Shown one piece after another: positions 17,187 to 25,225 of a stretch of DNA of 64,000 nt (the stretch's first letter is position 1; each line of letters begins with the position of its first letter). The notes under the pieces were generated by a model. It was not told where the DNA came from, did not search any database, and saw only the letters and a program-made list of their open reading frames with translations. Source of the DNA: Salinibacillus aidingensis (GTDB taxonomy: Bacteria; Bacillota; Bacilli; Bacillales; Alkalibacillaceae); NCBI RefSeq assembly GCF_039522525.1, contig NZ_BAAADO010000005.1, positions 186,001 through 250,000 on the forward strand, in the 5' to 3' direction. The position numbers were made by a program, and so were the translations under genes.

Positions 17187-17837
17187 ATGGCAGCAACAGC
17201 CGTTATGGAATCGATAGCGATGATGATTATGAGCTTTCTCGCAGGCTTTATCTTCTTTTATTTCATCAGCAGTCAGGAAAAGACTGAAAAGAAGAACCAG
17301 ATTTCAGTGCTGACCTCACTGCTTATTGATTTTGTCATTTACATCTGGGTGGGAAAAATCATCGTACATATGGATATTTTCTTCAAAGATCCTATTGCCA
17401 TCCTGGCCATTCCAGGTAATTCACAGGCCTTTTATTTAGCTGTTGTGTTTATACTGATTCACATTTTCGTTCAGACAAAAAGAGGGCAATTGGATCCATT
17501 TAAGGTTATGGAGGTCTTTTTCTATACCTTTTTCAGCGCATCATTCGTGTATGAATTCTTGCAATTGACCTGGAATGAAGATACCTATTCCTGGCCCTAC
17601 TTACCGCTGCTATTTGTTTTATTATCAGGAATGGTCGCTCTGCATGATCGAATGCCGTCGATGCGGCTTATGCCAATAATCGTTTTTATATGGAGCATGG
17701 GGCAGCTTTTATTTGCGATAAATCGGCCATTTACCACGGTTTTCGGTTATTCCATTGACTGGTGGTTCTTTCTGCTGATAGCTATTGCCATGCTTTTTGT
17801 TGCAGTCATTAATAGAAGGGAGAGGGTGAAATCATGA
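17187..17837 (+). CDS. Membrane protein of the CcdA-TlpA operon
   Basis: A 216-residue polytopic membrane protein with about six or seven segments and no recognised domain. It starts at ATG 17187 after AGGAGGAAAGG and overlaps ccdA (ATGA), so the products are made together. The position suggests a partner in thiol-redox transfer or in the same envelope process, but it has no Cys pair of its own. I do not recognise the family. Confidence 0.7.
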   Translation: MAATAVMESIAMMIMSFLAGFIFFYFISSQEKTEKKNQISVLTSLLIDFVIYIWVGKIIVHMDIFFKDPIAILAIPGNSQAFYLAVVFILIHIFVQTKRGQLDPFKVMEVFFYTFFSASFVYEFLQLTWNEDTYSWPYLPLLFVLLSGMVALHDRMPSMRLMPIIVFIWSMGQLLFAINRPFTTVFGYSIDWWFFLLIAIAMLFVAVINRRERVKS

Positions 17838-18571
17838 CAGGAGATGTTACACTGTGGCTTGCCCTTGGAGCAGGGGCACTTTCCTTCCTTTCTCCTTGTA
17901 CACTTCCGATTTTCCCGATGTATTTATCCTACATTACCGGAATAAGTATAAAGGAGTTAGAGGGACAAAAAACAGCCAAAATCCGTTCAAAATTACTGAT
18001 TCATTCTGTATTTTTCTTATTTGGTGTGTCGCTTGTTTTTATCGGACTGGGGATTGGCGTTTCCTTCCTTGGACAATGGATCCAGGGAATGCTGACAGGT
18101 GAAACAGGGCTGTTTATTCAGCGTATCGCAGGGATATTTATTATTATCATGGGATTGTTTGTCGGCGGCTGGCTGACCATTAAAAATCTCATGAAGGAAA
18201 AGCGGATGCAGTTTTCGAAAAAGCGGGTCGGATATTTAGGGACGGTTTTTGTAGGAGTGGGCTTTGCGGCAGGCTGGACCCCCTGTATCGGACCGATTTT
18301 CGCTTCGATTTTAGTCGTAGCTGCCAGCAATCCTGCGCAGGGAGCTTTTTACACCCTCTTTTATGTAATTGGCTTTGCGATTCCGTTTTTAGTATTAACC
18401 TTTTTCATCGGTTCAGCAAGATGGCTGGTACGGTACAGTGAACGGATTATGAAGGCAGGGGGAGCCATTATGGTTGCCATGGGATTGCTCCTTTTCACCG
18501 GTCAAATGTCCCGTATTTCTGCTTATTTACTCAAACTGGTTGAAGGAACGTGGTTTTCAAACTTAGGTTAG
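17834..18571 (+). CDS. ccdA: CcdA/DsbD-type membrane thiol transporter
   Basis: A 245-residue, six-segment protein that carries reducing equivalents from cytoplasmic thioredoxin to the outer membrane face. The two membrane cysteines lie in LSFLSPCTLPIFPMYLS and AGWTPCIGPIF. The length fits the short CcdA form. It is followed 18 nt later by a TlpA/ResA-like protein, its natural electron acceptor. No ResB/ResC cytochrome c assembly genes lie nearby, so the target may be another extracytoplasmic thiol protein. Confidence 0.9.
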   Translation: MTGDVTLWLALGAGALSFLSPCTLPIFPMYLSYITGISIKELEGQKTAKIRSKLLIHSVFFLFGVSLVFIGLGIGVSFLGQWIQGMLTGETGLFIQRIAGIFIIIMGLFVGGWLTIKNLMKEKRMQFSKKRVGYLGTVFVGVGFAAGWTPCIGPIFASILVVAASNPAQGAFYTLFYVIGFAIPFLVLTFFIGSARWLVRYSERIMKAGGAIMVAMGLLLFTGQMSRISAYLLKLVEGTWFSNLG

Positions 18572-18589
18572 GAATGGAGGGGTTTAGCA

Positions 18590-19108
18590 ATGAGAAAAGC
18601 CATCATTTTGGTTGTGGTTGCCGGACTGTTTTTCTGGGCGGTGTACGATTTTGTCATCCAGTCCAATCAGGAGGCTGAAGCGGACGTCGGAACAAACGTG
18701 GATGACCAGGCTCCGGATTTTGAACTAACGACTTTAACAGGAAAGACAGAAAAACTTTCAGACTATCGGGGAGAGCCTGTCATGGTAAACTTCTGGGCAT
18801 CCTGGTGCGGACCCTGCCGAAGTGAGATGCCGGCCATGCAGAACATGTATGAAAAGAATGATGTCAATATATTAGCCGTTAACTTAACGACCCAGGAAAC
18901 AAAGAGACAGGATATTCCGGACTTTGTGGATGAGTTTCAATTAACATTCCCGGTTCTATTAGATGTGGAAGGAGAAACCGGCTCAGCCTATCAGATTGGA
19001 TCGATCCCAACTTCTTTCTTCATTGATTCGGAAGGGATTATCTCCTATAAGCATACCGGACCATTAAATGAGGAACAGATTATGCAGCAGTTTGAGAAAA
19101 TGAAATAA
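18590..19108 (+). CDS. TlpA/ResA-like thiol-disulfide oxidoreductase
   Basis: A 172-residue membrane-anchored thioredoxin-fold protein. The N-terminal helix (about 4-22) is a membrane anchor without a lipobox. The active site is WASWCGPCR, and the cis-proline loop is IGSIPTSFFID. It reduces disulfides outside the membrane using electrons from CcdA. The family includes ResA (cytochrome c assembly) and StoA (spore cortex); which role applies here is open. AATGGAGGGG precedes the ATG. Confidence 0.88.
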   Translation: MRKAIILVVVAGLFFWAVYDFVIQSNQEAEADVGTNVDDQAPDFELTTLTGKTEKLSDYRGEPVMVNFWASWCGPCRSEMPAMQNMYEKNDVNILAVNLTTQETKRQDIPDFVDEFQLTFPVLLDVEGETGSAYQIGSIPTSFFIDSEGIISYKHTGPLNEEQIMQQFEKMK

Positions 19109-19133
19109 TGGACAAGAGTTGATAACAGGAACT

Positions 19134-19176
19134 GATGCTGGACGTCATGGAGTCATGATGTTCAGCATATTTTTTT
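19134..19176 (+). terminator. Terminator of CcdA-TlpA operon
   Basis: An imperfect stem (ATGCTGGACGTCATG against CATGATGTTCAGCAT) followed by ATTTTTTT. Confidence 0.8.
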
Positions 19177-19258
19177 ATTAGGTGGTTTTTAAAATATATG
19201 GATATAGTGATAGAATAAGGGTTAAGAAATTATTGGAAATTACATGGGAGGATTTTTT

Positions 19259-20071
19259 GTGAATGATGTAAATATTTTGAAGAATACTTTTGCAATGATT
19301 AAAGATAACTTCCCGAAACTGTTTGGAATTTATCTTATTTTAGTAGCACCTATGTACGTTATCGATGCTATCATTATGGGTTCCATAGGGGTGTCGTTTA
19401 CAGGCGGGGAATCGCTAAATACAACCTGGTATGAATCCCTTCTTTCGACAAGTACACCAGCGCCACTTGAGGAAGGTAATGCCTGGCTTACCGTTACAGG
19501 TCTGGTAAGTACAATGGTTCTGTTACCGATTGCTTATGGTGCTGTTATTTTTGCTGTGAATCACATTCGAAATGGCGAGTCCTTTACGGTTTCTGCTGTC
19601 ATCAAACAGGCACTCAATCGCTTTTGGCCGATTTTTGGCAGCCATTTATTATTTATTCTGATGTTCACAGGATTAGTGATTGTCTTCTTGCTTCCTATCA
19701 TGATGTTTGGCGTTCTTGGCGTCATAATTGCAATTCTGGCCTTTATAGGTTTTGCCATCTTACTGGGGTACTGGCTTACCAGATGGAGTTTTTATCTGAT
19801 TAAGGTGGTATTTGGAGACACCGCACCTGGTTTTTCCAAGAGCTGGGACTTTACAGAGGGACGTGTGTGGCCGCTTATGGGCTTGTACATTGTAGTTTTT
19901 CTAATCACACTGCTCATCAATCTGTTTGTTGAGTTTATTGCCGGTTTTCTATTTGGAAATGGAATACTGCCAATTTTCATGCTGGATATTACAAGTCTAT
20001 TGGTATCACTAATCTTTTTTGTGGCTTATAGTCTGGTTTATTTTGAGTTGAAGGCTGAGCGGGGAGAATAA
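19259..20071 (+). CDS. Polytopic membrane protein
   Basis: A 270-residue protein with about six hydrophobic segments. A short soluble N-terminal stretch (NILKNTFAMIKDNFPKLF) enters the first segment. It resembles uncharacterised membrane proteins that share the pattern of a lead amphipathic helix and Gly/Ile-rich helices. GTG 19259 is chosen because GGGAGG lies 6 nt upstream; ATG 19244 sits on the site itself. It lies 34 nt before pepV, possibly co-transcribed. Function is unknown. Confidence 0.7.
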   Translation: MNDVNILKNTFAMIKDNFPKLFGIYLILVAPMYVIDAIIMGSIGVSFTGGESLNTTWYESLLSTSTPAPLEEGNAWLTVTGLVSTMVLLPIAYGAVIFAVNHIRNGESFTVSAVIKQALNRFWPIFGSHLLFILMFTGLVIVFLLPIMMFGVLGVIIAILAFIGFAILLGYWLTRWSFYLIKVVFGDTAPGFSKSWDFTEGRVWPLMGLYIVVFLITLLINLFVEFIAGFLFGNGILPIFMLDITSLLVSLIFFVAYSLVYFELKAERGE

Positions 20072-20105
20072 GGCAGGCATAATATCATAACAAGAGGTGA
20101 CAAAC

Positions 20106-21509
20106 ATGACAAAATGGTATGAAGAAGTACATAAAAGAAAAGCTCAGTTACTGGAGGATCTGAAAGGCTTATTAAGAATTGAAAGTGTCAAAGACCTGGA
20201 AACTAAAACAGACGATCAGCCTATGGGTACAAATGTGGGCGAGGCACTGCATTACGTTTTGGATTTATCTGATGAGGCTGGTCTTATTACCAAAAATCTT
20301 GACGGCTATGCAGGTCATGGACAGCTGGGAGATGTGGATGCTGACACGATTGGGATTCTGTGCCACGTCGATGTAGTGCCGGCAACAGGGGATTGGACAA
20401 GTCCTCCGTTTGAACCGGAAATCAGGGATGGCAGGCTTTATGCACGAGGAGCCATTGACGATAAGGGACCTACAATGGCTGCTTTTTATGGTTTGAAAAT
20501 TGTGAAGGAACTTGGTCTTCCCCTACGTAAAAACGTACGTATCATTTTTGGTACGGATGAAGAAAGCGGTATGAGCTGTATGAAATATTATAAAGAACAT
20601 GAAGATATGCCAAAAATCGGTTTTGCTCCAGATGCAGATTTTCCAATTATCCATGCTGAAAAGGGTCAGATGAATGTGCGAGTGTCCGTCGCAGATAATC
20701 GTGACTCAGGAAGTGATCAGTCCGATATTCAGCTTGTCTCCTTTAAGGCCGGGGATCGTGCTAATATGGTTCCTGGAAAGGCTACAGCGGTACTCAAAGG
20801 GTCATATGGGCAGATAAAAAAAGACTTTTTCACATTCTCCCGGAAACAGGGACTTGCGTATGAATACAGCGAAGAAGGCGATCAGTTGAAACTGATCCTA
20901 TATGGCATATCTGCTCATGGTATGGCACCGCAGACTGGGGTGAATGCAGGAACGACATTGGCTGCGTTCTTAACATCGATGAATATGCAGGCCGATGCAC
21001 GAACCTTCTTGAATTTTGTTGCGGATTTGCATAAGGATTTTGAAGGAGAAGGGCTGAGGATTGCTTTTAAAGATAAAATTACAGGTCCGCTTACTGTTAA
21101 TCCTGGCCTGATTTCTTTTGATTCAAACCAGAATTTTGTCCATTTAAACATCCGCTGTCCGGTGACTGCAGAATATGAGTCCATCCAGCAGGACTTAAAT
21201 ATGGCACTTTATCAAAAAGGAATGGTGATGCAGGATTACAGAGAATCCAGCCCTCATCATGTACCTGAGGATAACCCAATGATTAAAGCTCTGCAAAAGG
21301 CTTATCAGGAGGAAACAGGGGGAAATCCAGTACTTCTTACAACGGGGGGTGGCACCTATGCCCGTTTCATGGAAGAAGGGGTAGCTTATGGAGCTTCTTT
21401 CCCTGGAAAGGAAATGACAGCCCATCAGACAGATGAATATATTGAGATAGAAGATTTACTAAAGGCTACAGCTATATACGCACGGGCCATCTATGAGCTG
21501 GCAAAATAA
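20106..21509 (+). CDS. pepV: Dipeptidase PepV
   Basis: A 467-residue M20-family zinc dipeptidase that splits unspecific dipeptides in the cytoplasm. Metal-site motifs are visible: ILCHVDVVPATGDW (His ligand), ARGAIDDKGP (bridging Asp) and FGTDEESGMSC (catalytic Glu pair). The C-terminal part holds GGGTYARFM and PGKEMTAHQTDE, which supplies the last ligand. ATG 20106 follows AGAGGTGA; an in-frame GTG at 20097 lies inside the ribosome binding site. Length is typical. Confidence 0.93.
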   Translation: MTKWYEEVHKRKAQLLEDLKGLLRIESVKDLETKTDDQPMGTNVGEALHYVLDLSDEAGLITKNLDGYAGHGQLGDVDADTIGILCHVDVVPATGDWTSPPFEPEIRDGRLYARGAIDDKGPTMAAFYGLKIVKELGLPLRKNVRIIFGTDEESGMSCMKYYKEHEDMPKIGFAPDADFPIIHAEKGQMNVRVSVADNRDSGSDQSDIQLVSFKAGDRANMVPGKATAVLKGSYGQIKKDFFTFSRKQGLAYEYSEEGDQLKLILYGISAHGMAPQTGVNAGTTLAAFLTSMNMQADARTFLNFVADLHKDFEGEGLRIAFKDKITGPLTVNPGLISFDSNQNFVHLNIRCPVTAEYESIQQDLNMALYQKGMVMQDYRESSPHHVPEDNPMIKALQKAYQEETGGNPVLLTTGGGTYARFMEEGVAYGASFPGKEMTAHQTDEYIEIEDLLKATAIYARAIYELAK

Positions 21510-21511
21510 CA

Positions 21512-21554
21512 GACCAGGCTCTGCTCTTAACTCTGGTGCGGAGTCTGGTCTTAT
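21512..21554 (+). terminator. Probable terminator of pepV
   Basis: An imperfect inverted repeat: ACCAGGCTC near 21513 against GAGTCTGGT near 21541, ending in CTTATGTTT. It overlaps nothing coding on the plus strand and sits at the 3' end of the converging minus-strand gene. Confidence 0.5.
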
Positions 21555-21556
21555 GT

Positions 21557-22204
21557 TTACCAAAGCATCTGAAACACTCGTTCATCAATTAAGTTCGTAT
21601 CAATGGGACATGCAGAAGCGTCCCGTCCATATTGCCAGGCCCATACGTTGGCATCACAGGGCGGCTTTGCGGGATTAAAGGCGGGAGCTTCTGTCCGCCC
21701 CGTAGCGCCTGCTTCTGGTTCAGCACTCCATAATACAGACTGATTGGATACCTCGGAATTGCTGGTTTTAGCTGAGCAAAAAGCATTGCTGAAATTGCCT
21801 GTCTCAGGGTCATGATAAAAGCCGGGGCGATATCCCGTCGGACGCATGGCATCTACGTATCCTCTGATCCATGCTTCATCAACCTCAAAAAATCGCTCCA
21901 CATTGGCAAAGAGCACAGTACCTTTAGGGACGCCCAATCGTCTGGCATGAAAGGCGGCATTTTGAGCAATGACACGTCCCTGCCGATTCCCTCTTGCTTC
22001 ACGGAACTTATTATAAATCGGCATGACCTTTGTACCGCTGTTAAGGAGCAGCTCAATTTCTTCCTGTGTTAAACCTTCCGAAGCATTAGGTACGGTGGTC
22101 AGGTAACGGCCCCAATAGTCTGGTTTACCGTAATTATTTAAAACACAACGATATAAATCTTCGGTCACATTCGTGGAGGAATCCACTCCCCACAGATAGC
22201 TCAT
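21557..22204 (-). CDS. DUF1906 glycoside-hydrolase-like protein
   Basis: A 215-residue protein beginning SYLWGVDSSTNVTEDLYRCV, the start of the DUF1906 (Rv2525c-like) TIM-barrel family related to glycoside hydrolases and GH25-like folds. Typical stretches are RYLTTVPNASEGLTQEE, GVPKGTVLFANVE, RPTGYRPGFYHD and WAWQYGRDASACPIDTN, the last with the Asp/Asn end of the barrel. There is no signal peptide. It probably acts on peptidoglycan or a cell-wall glycan, which is inference. ATG 22204 has GAGGAGTGAAACC upstream. Confidence 0.8.
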   Translation of the reverse strand: MSYLWGVDSSTNVTEDLYRCVLNNYGKPDYWGRYLTTVPNASEGLTQEEIELLLNSGTKVMPIYNKFREARGNRQGRVIAQNAAFHARRLGVPKGTVLFANVERFFEVDEAWIRGYVDAMRPTGYRPGFYHDPETGNFSNAFCSAKTSNSEVSNQSVLWSAEPEAGATGRTEAPAFNPAKPPCDANVWAWQYGRDASACPIDTNLIDERVFQMLW

Positions 22205-22326
22205 GGTTTCACTCCTCACTTGATAAATTTTTCCTTATAAAAGGGCAGGGGTTAGCACATTTGGTTTCATTCCTATGTATATGGTTTTATCCTGGATTTG
22301 GAGACAAATCGATGGAAAGGAAGACA

Positions 22327-22380
22327 CAAAAAGTCCCCTCAGGATACAGGCATTACCTGTGAACCTGAGGGGCTTTCTTT
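22327..22380 (-). terminator. Terminator of small secreted protein gene
   Basis: The stem AAAGTCCCCTCAGG/CCTGAGGGGCTTT, with an inner ACAGGC/ACCTGT hairpin and A/T runs on both sides. Confidence 0.8.
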
Positions 22381-22389
22381 TCGGCAATA

Positions 22390-22866
22390 CTATAAGGTAG
22401 GTTTATCATGTTCATTGACCACTACATTTTTAAATTGAAAGGCGGCCTGCTGTTTGCGATTCGTCAGGACCATGATATCAACTTCAGCTGTATTGGGTGA
22501 AAGCATTAGGTTACGCTGGGCCTTTTTCCAGTTGTCCGTCAATTTGATCGGGTCACTGATGGTTTCCTTAATGAATTTTCCCGCGACATCCGTTTCCGAA
22601 ATACGTATCAGCATTTCTCCTTTACCTTTAAGCTCAAGCTGAAAGGTAATCTGCTTTCCTCCATTAATTTCTTTCGGGGTAAACACAAATCCTTCATCCT
22701 GTTTGGCCCCTTGTGTATTTACATGATAAGTATGCTCAGCTATTTCACTGATTTCGGCATCTCCCACACCAAAATATTTATAAGATTTTTCTTCTGCCAG
22801 TATAGTTGCAGAACCAGCGAATATCATTAAGAAACTCATCCACACTGCAATTATTTTTTTCAACAT
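22390..22866 (-). CDS. Secreted beta-rich hypothetical protein
   Basis: A 158-residue protein with a signal peptide (MLKKIIAVWMSFLMIFAGSA; cut near ILAEE, about residue 24). The remaining 130 residues are predicted beta-rich (ITFQLELKGKGEMLIRISE, AAFQFKNVVV), like a carbohydrate-binding jelly roll. No catalytic motif is seen. AGGAGG lies upstream. Family and ligand are unknown; a cell-surface accessory role is a guess. Confidence 0.7.
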   Translation of the reverse strand: MLKKIIAVWMSFLMIFAGSATILAEEKSYKYFGVGDAEISEIAEHTYHVNTQGAKQDEGFVFTPKEINGGKQITFQLELKGKGEMLIRISETDVAGKFIKETISDPIKLTDNWKKAQRNLMLSPNTAEVDIMVLTNRKQQAAFQFKNVVVNEHDKPTL

Positions 22867-22931
22867 ACGGCCTCCTAAGTATAAAACGATTATTTCTTAG
22901 TTTGGGCAGTACAACAGAAATTATGTCCATT

Positions 22932-23195
22932 TCAGGAATTTTGATGAACTTCATGCAGGGGAAAGGTCAGCAGCGGAATGTCCTCTGCAACAACTGATAC
23001 GACTGCATCTTCAATCATCGGAAATTTCTCTTCAATATACTGACGAGCCTCATCTTCCAGGGATCCGATTTGATGATGAGTGACCAGACCAGGCTCAGCG
23101 GCAAACTCCTCCATCTGTGGATTGAGCTCGAGGATAATCACCAGCTTTCCATTCCGCTCTTTGATCTCATAGCTTTGAAACAAATCCTCATTCAT
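22932..23195 (-). CDS. Small protein related to the N-terminal domain of the LysM protein
   Basis: An 87-residue soluble protein. Its first 70 residues (NGKLVIILELNPQMEEFAAE..., EARQYIEEKFP) follow the same pattern as residues 1-80 of the seven-LysM protein at 55598-57538 (GYNVILYLEPNQTEFAKELG, AIHYLRTKVP), a leader domain common in Bacillus cell-wall hydrolases. Here it stands alone, without membrane segment or wall-binding repeats. GAAGGGGG lies 11 nt before the ATG. Function is unknown. Confidence 0.65.
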   Translation of the reverse strand: MNEDLFQSYEIKERNGKLVIILELNPQMEEFAAEPGLVTHHQIGSLEDEARQYIEEKFPMIEDAVVSVVAEDIPLLTFPLHEVHQNS

Positions 23196-23951
23196 GCAGA
23201 TGAGCCCCCTTCAAAATTATAAAAGATGAATTTTTATAAAGAGCAGCTTTTGCAGCCGTCTTTATATGTATATGAAAGAGTTGCTTATGTGGTTTCTGAA
23301 GGGGAAATAATGGTTGTGTGATGCATATTGTTGGCTGGGACCTGGAATGGGGGTGCTGGATACCGGTGCCGTGGACACTTCGATACTGATTCTTTGGCTG
23401 ATTTAACTGATATATTGGTTAATTAGACGGATAAAATAATCGAATCAGTTGATATATGGCCGGAATCGGCTTGATTCCGGCATCAATAGACTGGATGCAG
23501 TGCAGTTGACGGATATTAGCTGGGTTTTGATTGACTTCTCACGTGAATTGGTGGATAAACGTCTCAAACGGACTGATTAAACCGGAGAACAGACGTGAAT
23601 CCAGGAATTTTTGGCGGATACCCGGGTGTGTGACGGATACCGGCAAAGAATTGACGGATTGAATCAGTCAATCGACGGGAATCTGCCTCAAATAGACCGA
23701 TTCCTCAATCAAATCGGCGGATACCCATCCCGATCCGATTGATACCCGGCATCAGCAGCCCAGCCCTCAATAACCATTACGGAAACCCGTCCCCATTAGA
23801 CTGATACTCACCGCCTGGAGACGGATATTCCATCCAAACTGATGGTTAAATGACTAAACTTAATTGATTCCACGGGGTAAAAGAATCAATTTTTATGATG
23901 AATGGCTGCCATAATACCGAAAATCCGTCCAAACACCGCGATTATCCGGAA
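23196..23951. other. Gene-free tract with degenerate GACGGATA-like words
   Basis: No gene with a ribosome binding site is visible over 756 bases. From about 23330 to 23850 the sequence is rich in recurring words: GACGGATA, GGCGGATACC, GACGGATT, GATTGATACCC, ATCAGT. They are irregularly spaced and on both strands. It does not look like ordinary regulatory sequence or a decayed gene I can identify. Confidence 0.5.
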
Positions 23952-25085
23952 CTAGGGCTTCAGCACAACCTTAATACAGTCGTCATCCTTCCCGTTAAAA
24001 ATATTATAACCATGGGCGGCGTCATCCAGCGGCAGTTTATGGGTAATAATTTCTGTTGGGTCAAACTCTTCATTGACGATTTGTTTATAGAGCTCCGGCA
24101 TATAGGTCCGGGCATGGGCCTGTCCGGTTTTAATGGTCACATTTCGTGTGAAAAACGGTCCAAGCGGAAACATGTTATATAATCCGCCGTAAACACCGGT
24201 GAGCTGGACGGTTCCGGTTTTCTTGACTGCTTTGGTGGCTATTTGGATTGGTCCAAGAGTTCCGCCCTGAAGCTTGAGCTTTTGTTCAATGAACTCAATC
24301 GGGGATTTTTTTCCATCCATGCCGACACAGTCAATTACGACATCAGCGCCACCCTTGGTCATTTCTTTCAGCGTTTCCCCGGTATCTTTATCCTCGGCAA
24401 AGTTAAAGGTTTCCACATTGTTGATTTTTTTCGCGTGATCTAATCGGTAGGGGAGATAATCCACGGCTATGACCCGTTCTGCCCCTTTCTGCCAGGCAAA
24501 TTTCTGTGCCATTAAACCGATGGGACCGCATCCCAGGACAATAGCAGTATCTCCTGGCTTCATTCCTGAATTTTCTACACTCCAGTAAGCGGTGGGGAGG
24601 ACATCGGATAAAAAGAGCAGGGATTCATCCTCCATTTCATTTTCTTCCGGAATGACAAAAGGGGTGAAGTTTCCAAAAGGGACGCGTAAGTATTCAGCCT
24701 GACCTCCCGGGTAATTCCCGAACTTTTCGGAGTATCCGAAATAACCGCCACTGTCATAGTGGGGATTGGAGTGATCACATTGGGCAACAAGGCCATCATT
24801 GCAGTATTGGCAGTGTCCGCATGCGACAGTAAAAGGGATGACAACACGATCCCCTTTTTTTACCTCAGTAACATCCGGGCCAATTTCCTCTATAATTCCC
24901 ATAGGCTCGTGTCCGATAATATATCCTTCTGGCATGGGCATGTTTTCCTGATATAAGTGCAGATCCGAACCGCAAATGGCGGTGGAGGTAATGCGGACGA
25001 TAATATCATCATTCTTCTGGATTTCCGGATCAGGTTCTTTTGTAACGTCTACTTTGTATCTTCCCTGATAGGTTACGGCTTTCAT
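23952..25085 (-). CDS. Zinc-dependent alcohol/formaldehyde dehydrogenase, AdhB-like
   Basis: A 377-residue medium-chain dehydrogenase. Catalytic zinc ligands are Cys38 (AICGSDLH) and the His of GHEPMG. Structural zinc cysteines lie in ACGHCQYCNDGLVAQC, and the NAD fold reads VLGCGPIGLMAQ. It groups with the glutathione-independent formaldehyde dehydrogenase-like branch, judging by the GQAEYLRVPFGNFTPFVIP segment and the 20-residue insert. The substrate is unproven. GGAGGGATAAGC precedes the ATG. It is transcribed alone. Confidence 0.9.
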   Translation of the reverse strand: MKAVTYQGRYKVDVTKEPDPEIQKNDDIIVRITSTAICGSDLHLYQENMPMPEGYIIGHEPMGIIEEIGPDVTEVKKGDRVVIPFTVACGHCQYCNDGLVAQCDHSNPHYDSGGYFGYSEKFGNYPGGQAEYLRVPFGNFTPFVIPEENEMEDESLLFLSDVLPTAYWSVENSGMKPGDTAIVLGCGPIGLMAQKFAWQKGAERVIAVDYLPYRLDHAKKINNVETFNFAEDKDTGETLKEMTKGGADVVIDCVGMDGKKSPIEFIEQKLKLQGGTLGPIQIATKAVKKTGTVQLTGVYGGLYNMFPLGPFFTRNVTIKTGQAHARTYMPELYKQIVNEEFDPTEIITHKLPLDDAAHGYNIFNGKDDDCIKVVLKP

Positions 25086-25158
25086 TGCTTATCCCTCCAA
25101 TCGTTTTAATCCTAGTATTTGTTGAAAAAGAAGGGATATGCAGTTGAATAAAGGCATA

Positions 25159-25190
25159 AAAAAGACCAAATCATAAAAGGATTTGGTCCA
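25159..25190 (-). terminator. Terminator of second minor-pilin cassette
   Basis: The stem GACCAAATC/GATTTGGTC (about 25164-25172 and 25180-25188) with TTTTTTA following on the minus strand. Confidence 0.85.
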
Positions 25191-25225
25191 ATGCTCCTAT
25201 CTTTAAATAAGAGAACAAGCTAATT

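Noticed and set aside
23895..24182. 95-residue plus-strand frame over the end of the alcohol dehydrogenase gene
   Set aside because: It lies opposite the well-conserved dehydrogenase coding strand and has no domain or start signal.
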